64,000 nucleotides of DNA from Sandaracinomonas limnophila (GCF_004005965.1 NZ_SACY01000002.1:310001-374000); one strand, 5' to 3'. Counted from the stretch's first letter, positions 41,935 through 51,808 are shown. The notes: generated by a model from the sequence alone, not told the origin. Numbers and translations: made by a program.

Positions 41935-42528
41935 ATGCGGCAAGCTTCTACACTTAAATCATATTTCTCCGAGTATGCCATAGAAGCGGGATTGGACGAA
42001 GTGGGAAGAGGCTGTTTGGCTGGACCTGTAGTAGCTGCGGCAGTCATTTTACCCAAGGATTATTTCCATCCTTTATTAAATGATTCAAAACAACTTTCTG
42101 CCAAACAACGAAATACCATTAAATTAGACATCGAAAGAGAAGCCATTTCCTTCGCTATTTCGGAAGTAGATGCCCCTACAATTGATAAAATCAATATTTA
42201 TAAGGCAAGTATGCTAGCCATGCACCAGGCTGTGGATGCTTTAAAGGTAATTCCAGAGCACCTTTTGGTCGACGGAAACAAGTTTATCAGCTACCCATTA
42301 ACCCCTCACACCTGTATTGTAAAAGGAGATACAAAGTTTTTTTCAATAGCAGCTGCTTCTGTTTTGGCAAAAACCTACAGAGATGAGCTGATGGAAAAAT
42401 TGGCTTTGGATTATCCAGGCTATGGTTGGGAGCGAAATGCGGGTTACCCAACAATTTTGCATAAAAAAAAAATTATTGAATTAGGTCTAACTCCATTGCA
42501 TAGACTGACCTTTCGGAGAGAATTGTAA
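41935..42528 (+). CDS. rnhB: Ribonuclease HII
   Basis: Removes ribonucleotides and RNA primers from DNA duplexes. In 197 residues: GLDEVGRGCLAGPVVAAAVI (residues ~19-38) with two of the acidic residues, LLNDSKQLSAKQR, LLVDGN with the third and IAAASVLAKTYRDELM with the fourth. Length is typical. It is the last gene of a porE-like/pyrC/rnhB run; degenerate AT-rich repeats follow its stop. Confidence 0.96.
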   Translation: MRQASTLKSYFSEYAIEAGLDEVGRGCLAGPVVAAAVILPKDYFHPLLNDSKQLSAKQRNTIKLDIEREAISFAISEVDAPTIDKINIYKASMLAMHQAVDALKVIPEHLLVDGNKFISYPLTPHTCIVKGDTKFFSIAAASVLAKTYRDELMEKLALDYPGYGWERNAGYPTILHKKKIIELGLTPLHRLTFRREL

Positions 42529-42591
42529 ATTGTTAATTATTAATTGTAAATTGAAAGTTGAGAATTGAAAGTTAAAAATTGAAAATTCGAA
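42529..42591. repeat. Degenerate AT-rich tandem repeat
   Basis: The whole rnhB-to-subtilase gap consists of variants of TTAATTGTAAATTGAAAGTTG, such as GTTAATTATTAATTG, AATTGAAAGTTGAG and AATTGAAAATT. It resembles the heptamer array at 56723 and a shorter stretch after typA (28256-28278). Confidence 0.65.
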
Positions 42592-45500
42592 ATGAAGTTT
42601 AAACTATTTTTAATGCTTTATATTCTTCTAATGACATGTTCGTCCTTAGAAGCACAGAACTTTTCAACCTCAATTGAAAAGGCAAAATGGCATCAAAAAA
42701 ACCTTAATCGAATCGTTATTTCTTCTGATTCGTCTTTTCAAAATGGTCGAAAATTAGCTCAAAAATTAGGTTATAAATTAAGAGACACATTAGGGAAGAA
42801 TAAAATAATTAGCTTACAATCAATTACTCCGGGGGGAGAACCTTTATACCTAACAACCCACTCCACTACCTTGGCAGGTAAAATGACGAAAACAAATGCA
42901 CTTTACAATGGGGGCAGTTTGGGCGTTTCCATTTCAGGCAAATCTGACACCTTAAAGGGCAAATTAGGCATGTGGGACGGTGGTTCCATTTTGGAAAACC
43001 ATGTTGAATTAGTTGGGAGAACGACTAAACAGGCAAGTCAAACCAGTACACTGAGCAGCCATTCGACCCATGTAGCAGGAATTCTAATTGCCGCAGGAAA
43101 AAATGCAAGTGTTATTGGTATGTCGCCTGAGGCGGATTTGAAATTTTGGGATTACGACAACGATGCCACTGAAATAGCTGCTGCAGCTAAAGATTTATTG
43201 GTCTCAAATCACTCTTATGGCTATCAGGCAGGGTGGGTTTACGATGATACCCGCTCCAAATGGACTTGGTGGGGACTTGATCGGGTGAGCAAAACAGAAG
43301 ATTATAAATTTGGAAATTACGATGATAATTCCAGACAATTAGACCAAATTGCCTACAATGCTCCGCAATATTTAATTGTAAAATCTGCTGGTAATTCACG
43401 TTCAGAAAATGGCCCGACAGTGAGCGCAAATAACAGCAATTATCTCGAAAAATATTACATACGTAATACTTCAACATTAGATTCTCTCCCAAGAAGTAAA
43501 AATGATGGATACGACATTATTTCCACCAATGCCAATGCAAAAAACATTCTAACCGTTGGCGCTTTGGAGTCAACTCTAACCATTCCACAAAGAGCAAGTG
43601 GATTTAATATTTCCTCCTATACTGCCTGGGGGCCTACCGATGATGGCCGAATCAAGCCAGATTTGATGGGGATTGGTTCAAATATTTACTCTTCAACCAA
43701 CAGTACAACAGGTACACAAACCAATTTATACGAATACAATTCGGGCACCTCAATGGCTTCTCCTCAGGTTGCAGGTTCCTTACTTTTGTTACAACAATTG
43801 TACTCGCGCACAAACAAGGGCCAATTTATGCGTTCTGCTAGCTTAAAAGGACTTGCTTTGCATACAGCATTGGATTTGGATGTGGCAGGACCCGATTACA
43901 AAACAGGTTGGGGTGTTTTAAATATGGAAGAAGCGGGTTCAGTTTTATTGAATAAAAACAACAATTATTCTTTGAGCGAATTGAAATTAAGTCAGTCTGA
44001 AACCAAGAAAATTTCTGTTACTGCTTCAGGAAATGGACCATTGGTGGTCAGTATCAGTTGGACCGACCCCGAAGGAAAGACCCAGGGAGAAATTTTAAAT
44101 GATAGAACGCCTCGATTAGTTAATGATTTGGATCTTCGAATTAAAGATGGCACTATCACTTTCAGTCCCTATATTTTAGACCCTTATTTCCCAGACAAAT
44201 TGGCTGCAACGGGTGACAACATTTTGGATAACTTTGAAAAAATAATAATCCCAAATGCAGTACCTGGGAAAACCTATGAAATTTCAATTACTCACAAAGG
44301 AACGCTAACCTATGCCACTCAAGATTTCACGTTAATCATTTCAGGAATCAATGGCAAAACCTATTGTTCGCCAAATTCTCCCAAAACTGGCATTTTAAAA
44401 CTAGTTAAAATCAATAATTCAACAAGCCAGGCAGCAGAAATGGGTAAAACTAGTCAAGTAAATTTAGATATCGCTAATTTAAGTTCAGGTTTTGTGAATG
44501 CATTTGTTGATTGGAATAAGGACGGCGATTTTGATGATGCAAACGAATGGGTTAAAAATGCAGGGAGCTTTACTGCCAGTACTTATAATTTTGACCTTTC
44601 TGTTCCAAATTCCTTATCAACAAATTATATTTATCGTTTACGAATATTTGTAGCAAATCAAAATGTAACAAATGCCTGCTCGGAGATTTCAGATGGAGAA
44701 GTTAAAGATTTTGGTCTTCAAATTTTAGAGTCTAGTTATGATTTGGGACTTGAAAAAATCAGCCAATCAGGTGGAGCCTTCTGTGCGGGCACTGGAAATT
44801 TATTGTATACGAGTATTCGGAATAAAGGTTCGAAAACCTTTGGAAAGTTTGATGTAATCTTTAACATTTTTGAAGAGGGGGCTCTCAAAAAATCCATCAC
44901 AAAAAATGTAGATTCTTTGCAAACCAATCAAGTGAAAGATCTTGGCTTTACGATTGATGTCCCATTGATCAACGGGAAAAATTATACGTATGAAGCAAAA
45001 ATAATTGCAGCAAACGATCAAATTAGCAATAATAACCAACTTTCTCAAAACCAACTATTAAGTCCAAACGGAAGCCCAAGTGTAACTGGATTGTCCTGCT
45101 CGTTGTCAAGTTTAGTAGCCCTAAGCTCCAACACAAATTCTTTTTGGTACAATTCTAAAAATGCATTATTGGGCACAGGGACAACACTTTCTGTCGATAA
45201 GGGAGATACATATTTTGCAACTATTGGGGGTGTAAGTCAAAACCTTGGTCCAAAAACTAAATATGAATTTGGAACAGGAACTTATTATTCCAATTTTGGA
45301 CCTGAGCCAATATTTGAAATCAAGACTCCAATGGTTTTGGAAAGTGCAAGAATTTATACAGGAACCGCAGGAACGATAGATTTTTATGTGACGGATATGT
45401 CAACTGGTGAATTAGTTTCTAATTCTTCCATCAATTTACCGGCAACCAGAATACAAAAAAATATTGTTGCCCCTCCAACCCAAATTTCTGACGACAAAAC

Positions 45501-46518
45501 CGACCAAGGAATTGTGGTCAATTTGAATTTACAATTTCCCAAGGTAGGAAAGTATAAAATTACGCAGGTTTGCCAAGGTGGAGCAAGTATTTTTAGAAGC
45601 AATCGTATAAAAACTGATACGGAAACTGCTCCAACAAATATTGGCTTCCCTTATAATTCAACAGACAATCTAATTTCTTTAACGGGTGCTTTGTACCAGG
45701 GCGGAGTAATAACTTCAGGCTATTATTACTTTTATGATATGCAATTTAAATCGCTTGGCTGTGCCTCAGAAAAAGTTTCGGTACCAGTAAAAGATATAGT
45801 TTCTCCCGTAATTACACTATCGCAAACCGGAACAAAAACTATTTGCCCAAATTCAACTGAAACAATTAACCTAACAGCAAGTGCAAATCAATCGATTGCA
45901 TACCAATGGCAAAAAAACCAAGTAGATATTGCGGGACAAACAAGCTCTAAGTATAGTCCAACAACTTCCGGAATCTACCGAGTAAAAGCTACCAATGCAG
46001 ATGGATGCGCAAATACATCTTCTACTTTTGAGTTAAAGGTCTTAACAACATCAGTGCCAACCTTGTATTACAACTCAAATGGGATTTTAGAATCAAATGC
46101 CAGTGGAAATATAAGTTGGACATTTAATGGAAACGCAATTCCGGGTCTTTCTACCAATACATATATGCCAACAAGTTCTGGCACCTATGTTGTAAAAGGG
46201 TTAGATGCTAATGGTTGTATTGGAAGCTCTTTAGGATTAACGATTACAATTTTAGGCAATCAAGAGTCAAACCAATTTAAAATTTTCCCAAATCCAAGCA
46301 TTGGCAACCAATTATATGTACAATGGCCCGATTTGCCTATAGGTACAAATTTTACAATTGAAGTTTTAGATATTTTAGGGCAGCAAAAATTAACCAAGGA
46401 TATCAACAATTTGAATGCAAATTCAATTTTAGATATTTCCAGCCTATCATCTGGGGTTTATTTTATCCGAATATTGAATGAGTTAAAATCAGAAACGATC
46501 AAATTTATTAAGAATTAA
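42592..46518 (+). CDS. Secreted S8 subtilisin-family peptidase with type IX sorting domain
   Basis: 1308 residues. Signal peptide ending near SLEAQN (residue ~22). The subtilase domain has catalytic D129 (MWDGGSI), H160 (HSTHVAG) and S387 (GTSMASPQ). It continues with a P-domain-like jelly roll, a GEVED domain (DWNKDGDFDDANEWV), CARDB/Ig-like beta domains, and a C-terminal type A sorting domain from about residue 1225 (FKIFPNPSIGNQLYV ... LSSGVYFIRI). It is therefore exported across the outer membrane by the type IX system and processed by PorU. Target unknown; probably degradation of extracellular protein. Confidence 0.93.
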   Translation: MKFKLFLMLYILLMTCSSLEAQNFSTSIEKAKWHQKNLNRIVISSDSSFQNGRKLAQKLGYKLRDTLGKNKIISLQSITPGGEPLYLTTHSTTLAGKMTKTNALYNGGSLGVSISGKSDTLKGKLGMWDGGSILENHVELVGRTTKQASQTSTLSSHSTHVAGILIAAGKNASVIGMSPEADLKFWDYDNDATEIAAAAKDLLVSNHSYGYQAGWVYDDTRSKWTWWGLDRVSKTEDYKFGNYDDNSRQLDQIAYNAPQYLIVKSAGNSRSENGPTVSANNSNYLEKYYIRNTSTLDSLPRSKNDGYDIISTNANAKNILTVGALESTLTIPQRASGFNISSYTAWGPTDDGRIKPDLMGIGSNIYSSTNSTTGTQTNLYEYNSGTSMASPQVAGSLLLLQQLYSRTNKGQFMRSASLKGLALHTALDLDVAGPDYKTGWGVLNMEEAGSVLLNKNNNYSLSELKLSQSETKKISVTASGNGPLVVSISWTDPEGKTQGEILNDRTPRLVNDLDLRIKDGTITFSPYILDPYFPDKLAATGDNILDNFEKIIIPNAVPGKTYEISITHKGTLTYATQDFTLIISGINGKTYCSPNSPKTGILKLVKINNSTSQAAEMGKTSQVNLDIANLSSGFVNAFVDWNKDGDFDDANEWVKNAGSFTASTYNFDLSVPNSLSTNYIYRLRIFVANQNVTNACSEISDGEVKDFGLQILESSYDLGLEKISQSGGAFCAGTGNLLYTSIRNKGSKTFGKFDVIFNIFEEGALKKSITKNVDSLQTNQVKDLGFTIDVPLINGKNYTYEAKIIAANDQISNNNQLSQNQLLSPNGSPSVTGLSCSLSSLVALSSNTNSFWYNSKNALLGTGTTLSVDKGDTYFATIGGVSQNLGPKTKYEFGTGTYYSNFGPEPIFEIKTPMVLESARIYTGTAGTIDFYVTDMSTGELVSNSSINLPATRIQKNIVAPPTQISDDKTDQGIVVNLNLQFPKVGKYKITQVCQGGASIFRSNRIKTDTETAPTNIGFPYNSTDNLISLTGALYQGGVITSGYYYFYDMQFKSLGCASEKVSVPVKDIVSPVITLSQTGTKTICPNSTETINLTASANQSIAYQWQKNQVDIAGQTSSKYSPTTSGIYRVKATNADGCANTSSTFELKVLTTSVPTLYYNSNGILESNASGNISWTFNGNAIPGLSTNTYMPTSSGTYVVKGLDANGCIGSSLGLTITILGNQESNQFKIFPNPSIGNQLYVQWPDLPIGTNFTIEVLDILGQQKLTKDINNLNANSILDISSLSSGVYFIRILNELKSETIKFIKN

Positions 46519-46521
46519 GTC

Positions 46522-47259
46522 TTATTTAACCCAGAAAAAAATCATTCGAGGCGAGGTCAATTCATCAAATGCTTCAAGGGCATAATTACCTCTTAAATCA
46601 ATATTTTGGAATCCTGCTTGTGCGGCGTATGCCAAAAAATCATTTTTCTGAATCATTTCAACTTTTTCTTCGAAATGATATGATTTCCCCTTATCTGTAA
46701 ACTGAATTGATTTAAACAAATATCCATTTTGGGCAAAACGTTCTATTTTAAACTTAATATCTCCTTTTTGTACAATTTCAGATGGCACCAAATTGGCCAT
46801 TACATATACTGGATTAAAAAAATCTAAAATCAACAATCCATTCTTATCCAATCCTTGAAAAAAACGGTGGAAGGCTAATTGATTTTCCTCGGGTTGATCG
46901 AAGTAACCGAAACTAGTGAAAAAATTAAATATGACTTGGTAATGATGTTCTTTAGCAAGTGGTTTTCGCAAATCGTGTTCAAAAAAATGTAAACCAGATT
47001 GTTCAAATTTCTTTGCCTCCTCAATATTGGCAGAGGATAAATCAAAGGCCTCCACATCAAAACCTAAATCAAAAAGGGTTTTAGCATGTCGACCTTTTCC
47101 ACAGGCAGCATCCAAAACCTTGGAGCCTGCTTGCAAATTTAATTTCTTTTGAAGGTTCGAAATAAAATCAAAAGCTTCTTGGTCGTTTCGTTGATCATAC
47201 AAAATATGATAATAAGGTGAATTAAACCAGGTTGAAAACCATTCAGATTTCTCTTCCAT
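46522..47259 (-). CDS. Class I SAM-dependent methyltransferase
   Basis: The 245-residue Rossmann-type methyltransferase has motif I VLDAACGKGRHAKTLFDLG (residues ~46-64), the acidic strand VEAFDLSSANI, and motif IV VIFNFFTSFGYFDQPEEN. The substrate is unknown. It starts 1 base after the fcl stop, so it belongs to an fcl-methyltransferase operon, and methylation of a sugar or an envelope metabolite is possible but inferred. Confidence 0.88.
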   Translation of the reverse strand: MEEKSEWFSTWFNSPYYHILYDQRNDQEAFDFISNLQKKLNLQAGSKVLDAACGKGRHAKTLFDLGFDVEAFDLSSANIEEAKKFEQSGLHFFEHDLRKPLAKEHHYQVIFNFFTSFGYFDQPEENQLAFHRFFQGLDKNGLLILDFFNPVYVMANLVPSEIVQKGDIKFKIERFAQNGYLFKSIQFTDKGKSYHFEEKVEMIQKNDFLAYAAQAGFQNIDLRGNYALEAFDELTSPRMIFFWVK

Positions 47260-47260
47260 T

Positions 47261-48211
47261 TTATTTTCGAATGGATGGATTCGTTAAAAAATCTTGGTAA
47301 GCTAATCGAATACCCTCATTCAATTCAATTTTATGCTTCCAGCCAAGTCCGTGTAATTTGGAAACGTCCATTAATTTTCGTGGAGTTCCGTCTGGACGGC
47401 TGGTATCCCAATGAATTTGACCTTCAAATCCAACGATATCTTTTACATTTGTTGCCAATTCTTTAATAGTAACATCCTCTCCGGTTCCAACATTCACCAA
47501 TTCTTTTTCGTTGTAAGATTCCATCAAATACAAGCAGGCTTCAGCCAAATCATCTGCATGTAAAAATTCTCGCATAGGCGAACCAGTTCCCCAAAGCGTC
47601 ATTTGTGTAAGATTTTTTTGTTTTGCCTCGTGAAACTTACGAATCATTGCTGGTAAAACATGAGAATTCTCGAGGGAGTAATTATCGTTTGGACCATACA
47701 AATTGGTCGGCATTACAGAAATAAAATTACAGCCATATTGATCGCGGTAAGCCTCACACATTTTAATACCTGCAATTTTGGCAATGGCATAAGGTTCATT
47801 CGTTGGCTCCAAAGATCCTGTCAACAGATACGATTCCCTCAAAGGCTGCGGAGCCAATTTAGGATAAATACAAGAAGAGCCCAGAAACATCAATTTTTTC
47901 ACTTGCTGCAAATAACTTGCATGAATAATATTGTTTTGAATGGCCAGGTTTTCGTATAAAAAATCTGCTCGATACGTGTTATTAGCAACAATTCCTCCAA
48001 CTTTAGCCGCAGCTAAAAATACATAGTCAGGTTTTTCCTCTTCAAAAAAATCAAAAACTGCCTGTTGATTTATAAGGTTTAATTCTGTAGAAGTTCGGGT
48101 AATAATGTTTGAATATCCATTTTTTTCTAAACCTCTTAAAATAGCAGAACCTACCATTCCCCGATGTCCAGCCACATATATTTTCGCGTTCTTTTCCAAT
48201 TTTATTGCCAA
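47261..48211 (-). CDS. fcl: GDP-L-fucose synthase
   Basis: Epimerase-reductase that turns GDP-4-keto-6-deoxymannose into GDP-L-fucose for surface glycans. Seen in about 316 residues: [14 protein letters not shown]-binding motif, [20 protein letters not shown], and the YAIAKIAG (YxxxK) catalytic pair. No ATG precedes the motif in frame; candidates are TTG 48211 and TTG 48199 (giving [14 protein letters not shown]). The promoter element at 48219-48226 makes the second more likely. gmd, the preceding enzyme, is not in the window. It is followed by a methyltransferase. Confidence 0.93.
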   Translation of the reverse strand: MAIKLEKNAKIYVAGHRGMVGSAILRGLEKNGYSNIITRTSTELNLINQQAVFDFFEEEKPDYVFLAAAKVGGIVANNTYRADFLYENLAIQNNIIHASYLQQVKKLMFLGSSCIYPKLAPQPLRESYLLTGSLEPTNEPYAIAKIAGIKMCEAYRDQYGCNFISVMPTNLYGPNDNYSLENSHVLPAMIRKFHEAKQKNLTQMTLWGTGSPMREFLHADDLAEACLYLMESYNEKELVNVGTGEDVTIKELATNVKDIVGFEGQIHWDTSRPDGTPRKLMDVSKLHGLGWKHKIELNEGIRLAYQDFLTNPSIRK

Positions 48212-48218
48212 TTTTATG

Positions 48219-48226
48219 CAAAATTA
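48219..48226 (-). promoter_or_regulatory. Promoter -7 element of fcl
   Basis: CAAAATTA (TAATTTTG on the minus strand), 7 bases from TTG 48211 and 19 from TTG 48199. Confidence 0.5.
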
Positions 48227-48258
48227 AGCAATCAAAAATAAGTATGCGATTATTTGTT

Positions 48259-48266
48259 TAATTTTG
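48259..48266 (+). promoter_or_regulatory. Promoter -7 element of the YwqK-like gene
   Basis: TAATTTTG, exact TAnnTTTG match, 33 bases before the ATG at 48300; divergent from fcl. Confidence 0.6.
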
Positions 48267-48299
48267 CACAATATTTCGAAAAACTGTCGTTAAAGTCGA

Positions 48300-49250
48300 A
48301 TGCAAAAGCTATTCTTACTTTTATTCTTTATCGGATTGAACCTGGGCATTCAGGCTCAAAAAATCGACTTTAGCTCAAATAAAAAGCCATTAATAGACAC
48401 AACCGTTCATTCAAAAGGTTTATTGGGAGGGCGACTAAGCACTGGGTTAGAGGGTACAGGTGAGAAAGTGAAAAAGGCAAAAGAAGATTTCAATAAAATC
48501 AAAAATGATAGTCAAGACATTTTAAATGACCTAGGTATTCACCGAGTTGGAAAATCTATTTCCAGAAATATAAAAAAGAAATTTCAACCTAAAGATGAAT
48601 ACGAGGGTATTAAAACAATCAATCGCATTTCCACTTATGGAAGTGGGAATCGAGCCACGGTTGAGGAAGTTGCTGTGATAAAATATGTAGAAGACGAAAA
48701 AGTGAGTGGATACCTTCAAGAAATTTGGTGGTTTGATACCCAGCAAAATCGAATTGTAAATACGCCATTAAAGGATGCTAAAAATCCATTAATATGCCAT
48801 GGACCCTACAGAAAATTTGTTAATCAAGTTTTGGTAGAAGAAGGTTTTTTTTATCAAGGAGGTAAAGATGGTCGTTGGGAAAAATATGGCACTGAAAACG
48901 AATTATTAGACAAAATAAGCTATCAAAAGGGCTTCCCGAAGGAATCAACCATCAATTATTACGATGCGGAAAAACAGAAAATAAAAGAGGTTATCCCAAG
49001 AGTATACGGGAAGGTTCGCGGCCAATACCTTTCTTTTTTCCCCAATGGATTATTGGCTGAAGAGGGTAAATTAGACGATAGTATAAAGGTGGGCCGGTGG
49101 AGAGAATTTCATGAAAAAGGAGCCTCGGGCAGATTGAAAAAAGAATGGCGTTTTGGAAAAGATAAATTTGAAGATTTCAAACCAGTTTTAATACAGGAGA
49201 GAGATAACCAAGCCAAGGTAATTTATCAAAATCCAGATAAGTGGGACTAA
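48300..49250 (+). CDS. Exported YwqK/MORN-like repeat protein
   Basis: The 316-residue product has a signal peptide ending at about residue 20 (LGIQAQ). The middle and C-terminal parts contain imperfect MORN/YwqK-like units: HGPYRKFVNQVLVEEGFFYQ, GGKDGRWEKYGTENELL, and GQYLSFFPNGLLAEEGKLDD with KVGRWREF. Such repeats occur in proteins annotated as YwqK antitoxin, but nothing here suggests a toxin. A periplasmic or surface location is likely. It is followed after 1 base by a small acidic exported protein. Confidence 0.75.
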   Translation: MQKLFLLLFFIGLNLGIQAQKIDFSSNKKPLIDTTVHSKGLLGGRLSTGLEGTGEKVKKAKEDFNKIKNDSQDILNDLGIHRVGKSISRNIKKKFQPKDEYEGIKTINRISTYGSGNRATVEEVAVIKYVEDEKVSGYLQEIWWFDTQQNRIVNTPLKDAKNPLICHGPYRKFVNQVLVEEGFFYQGGKDGRWEKYGTENELLDKISYQKGFPKESTINYYDAEKQKIKEVIPRVYGKVRGQYLSFFPNGLLAEEGKLDDSIKVGRWREFHEKGASGRLKKEWRFGKDKFEDFKPVLIQERDNQAKVIYQNPDKWD

Positions 49251-49251
49251 C

Positions 49252-49617
49252 ATGATTCAAAAAAGATTACTTTTTTTGATGTTACTTTTTATTGGACTCA
49301 TTTTTAAAGCAGTTCCGGTAAACTCATTTGCCAATCCCCAACATACTGCTCATATTTCAGAAAAGTCAAATTATACTTTTTTTGATTTTAGTACTGATTT
49401 AGAACAAGTAAATTTCGACGATGACGAATCTGAAGACGATGATTCAGAATCTCTTAAATCAGCTAAGCCCTTTTTAGGAGAAGAGTCGGAATTAGAACAC
49501 AAAGAATTAATTTTCGCTTTTTTCCCCCCTAAAAAAATAATGGGAGAATTTGCGCCAAATTATCATCCTCAACCTATCTTTTCAGCCCCTTTTTCTCCTC
49601 CAGATTTTTGTGCATAA
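49252..49617 (+). CDS. Small acidic exported protein, unknown function
   Basis: 121 residues with a signal peptide (RLLFLMLLFIGLIFKAVPV, cleavage near NSFA) and a short mature part with a very acidic centre (FDDDESEDDDSES), a hydrophobic patch (LIFAFFPPKKIMG) and a Pro-rich end (HPQPIFSAPFSPPDFCA) with one cysteine next to the last residue. I do not recognise it. It sits between the YwqK-like gene (1 base) and the SulP transporter (32 bases), so it may be an accessory of either. Confidence 0.65.
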   Translation: MIQKRLLFLMLLFIGLIFKAVPVNSFANPQHTAHISEKSNYTFFDFSTDLEQVNFDDDESEDDDSESLKSAKPFLGEESELEHKELIFAFFPPKKIMGEFAPNYHPQPIFSAPFSPPDFCA

Positions 49618-49649
49618 TAAGCTATTTATTATCGTACAAAAATTATTTT

Positions 49650-51188
49650 ATGGAGAAAAATCAATATTTAAAATCATTTATTTCCACTGATTGGAAATCA
49701 GGAATTGCGGTATTTTTAGTCGCACTTCCGCTCTGCCTCGGTATCGCCTTGGCATCTGGTGCACCTCTAATTGCAGGACTCATTGCAGGAATTGTAGGTG
49801 GCACAGTGGTGGCCATTTTATCTGGTTCAGAACTTTCAGTTTCGGGACCCGCCGCAGGTTTAACTATTTTGGTATTCAATGCCATTCAAAGCTTAAACTC
49901 CTATTCAACCTTTTTGTTGGCGGTAGTTTTGGCCGGATTGATTCAAATTGGATTAAGTCTTTTAAAACTTGGCAAAATTGGTAGCTTTTTCCCATCCTCA
50001 GTTATTCGTGGCATGTTGGTGGCTATTGGAATTGTGATTATTCTAAAACAAATTCCCCATGCTTTAGGAGACGATTTCGATTTTATAGGGGAATTTGAAT
50101 TTTTTCAACAAGACGGGAATAACACATTTGGAGAAATAATGGCGGCCTTTTCTACTTTTAAACCTGGCGCCATTATTATTTCCATTTCAGGCCTTTTTAT
50201 TCTAAGTAATTGGACAAAAGCTGCTGAAAAATTAGAGTTTCTTAAAAATATTCCTGCTTCCTTAATTGTAGTATTGTTGGGCATATTTGCAAATTTTGGA
50301 TTTAAACTACTGATCCCTGATTGGTATTTGGGAGATTCAAAAGACCACATGGTTAATCTTCCAAACTTTGCATCATTTGGCGATTTTTTGCACGTTTTCC
50401 AATTTCCAGATTTCTCTGCCCTGAACCAGGGTGGAGTTTACAAAGTTGCTCTGACCTTGGCAATTGTGGCAAGTTTGGAAACATTATTGTCCCTAGAAGC
50501 AACCGACTCCCTTGATCCTCAAAAACGGATTTCATCTGCCGACAAAGAATTATTGGCCCAAGGAATTGGCAATGTAACCAGTGGACTGATTGGAGGGATA
50601 CCTTTGACCTCGGTAATCGTTCGTTCATCAACCAACATTTATGCCGGCGCAAAAACTAGAATGTCAGGAATCCTCCATGGTATATTATTATTGATTTCCG
50701 TATTATTTCTAAGCTCTTGGATGAACCTCATTCCTTTGGCCTGCTTGGCAAGTGTCCTTCTTTATACAGGTTATAAATTAGCACACCCAAAAGAATTCAA
50801 AAAGGTTTTGAGTGAAGGTTGGAAACAATGGGTTCCCTTTCTAACGACTATTGTTGTAGTAGTTTTTGTAGATCTTTTATGGGGCATATTTATTGGAACG
50901 AGTATCGGTTTATTATTTGTAATTTTTACAAGTTATGAATCTGTTATTACGGTCCACCAAAAAGAAAATTCTTTTTTAATTCGCTTCAAAAAGGATGTGA
51001 CCTTTCTACATAAAATGACCTTAAAAACCATTTTACAAAAAATCCCGGAAAACTCTTTAGTCTTTATTGATGCTAAGCAAGCACATTTTATGGACCATGA
51101 CATTCAATTGATGTTAAAAGAATATATGGAAACAGCCAATCTAAAAAATATTGAAATAGACTATCAAAAAACACATGAAAGAATATAA
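49650..51188 (+). CDS. SulP-family anion transporter, probable bicarbonate transporter
   Basis: 512-residue inner-membrane transporter with about 12 helices. Seen: the SulP opening DWKSGIAVFLVALPLCLGIA, GLIAGIVGGTVVAILSGSEL, SVSGPAAGLTILVF, and the ESLLSLEATDSLD-type motif (SLETLLSLEATDSLDPQKR). The C-terminal STAS domain is short and diverged. I start it at ATG 49650, directly before the first conserved region; a longer frame from 49608 lies in the previous gene. It overlaps a beta-carbonic anhydrase gene by 14 bases, so bicarbonate is the likeliest substrate, though sulfate cannot be excluded. Confidence 0.9.
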   Translation: MEKNQYLKSFISTDWKSGIAVFLVALPLCLGIALASGAPLIAGLIAGIVGGTVVAILSGSELSVSGPAAGLTILVFNAIQSLNSYSTFLLAVVLAGLIQIGLSLLKLGKIGSFFPSSVIRGMLVAIGIVIILKQIPHALGDDFDFIGEFEFFQQDGNNTFGEIMAAFSTFKPGAIIISISGLFILSNWTKAAEKLEFLKNIPASLIVVLLGIFANFGFKLLIPDWYLGDSKDHMVNLPNFASFGDFLHVFQFPDFSALNQGGVYKVALTLAIVASLETLLSLEATDSLDPQKRISSADKELLAQGIGNVTSGLIGGIPLTSVIVRSSTNIYAGAKTRMSGILHGILLLISVLFLSSWMNLIPLACLASVLLYTGYKLAHPKEFKKVLSEGWKQWVPFLTTIVVVVFVDLLWGIFIGTSIGLLFVIFTSYESVITVHQKENSFLIRFKKDVTFLHKMTLKTILQKIPENSLVFIDAKQAHFMDHDIQLMLKEYMETANLKNIEIDYQKTHERI

Positions 51189-51804
51189 AAGATTACTGTT
51201 GAACAATAAGGCTTGGGCAGCAGAAAAACTAGAAATCAATGAATCGTATTTCAACGATTTAGCTCTTGACCAAAAGCCCTTATTTCTTTGGATTGGCTGT
51301 GCAGATAGTCGCGTGCCAGCGGAGGAAATTACACAATCAAATCCTGGGGACATTTTCGTACACAGAAATGTAGCCAATCTGGTGGTTCATACCGACATCA
51401 ACCTGCTATCCGTTTTACAATATGCTGTAGAGGTTTTGGAGGTAAAACACATTGTAGTTTGTGGACATTACAATTGCGGTGGAGTAAAAGCAGCTATGAC
51501 CAATCAAGACTTTGGATTGATCAATAAATGGTTGAGAAATATCAAAGAAGTCTATGAAAAACACTACCAAGAATTACAACAAATTGCTGACGAAAAACAA
51601 CGATTTAACAAATTAGTTGAAATCAATGTATTGGAACAAGTCAACAATTTAGCAAAAACAACAATTGTTCAAAAGGCTTGGAACAATAGGCAATATCCAC
51701 ATTTACATGGTTGGGTATTTGATATGCACGTTGGAGAAATCAAAGAAATTGTGAATATCAATGCAGGTGAATATGAAAATCCGATTTTTAGTTACAAGTT
51801 TTAA
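51175..51804 (+). CDS. can: Beta-class carbonic anhydrase
   Basis: Zinc enzyme that interconverts CO2 and bicarbonate. In 209 residues: zinc ligands C42, H98 and C101 (GCADSRVPAE and CGHYNCGG), with the D44-R46 dyad. Its ATG lies inside the SulP gene (14-base overlap), a strong sign of translational coupling and shared function. A bidirectional terminator follows the stop. Confidence 0.95.
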   Translation: MKEYKRLLLNNKAWAAEKLEINESYFNDLALDQKPLFLWIGCADSRVPAEEITQSNPGDIFVHRNVANLVVHTDINLLSVLQYAVEVLEVKHIVVCGHYNCGGVKAAMTNQDFGLINKWLRNIKEVYEKHYQELQQIADEKQRFNKLVEINVLEQVNNLAKTTIVQKAWNNRQYPHLHGWVFDMHVGEIKEIVNINAGEYENPIFSYKF

Positions 51805-51808
51805 CAAA

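Noticed and set aside
48300-49617. Toxin-antitoxin pair (YwqK-like protein plus the next small gene)
   Set aside because: Both products carry signal peptides and no toxin fold is recognisable; the antitoxin label for YwqK-type repeats is only a database name.
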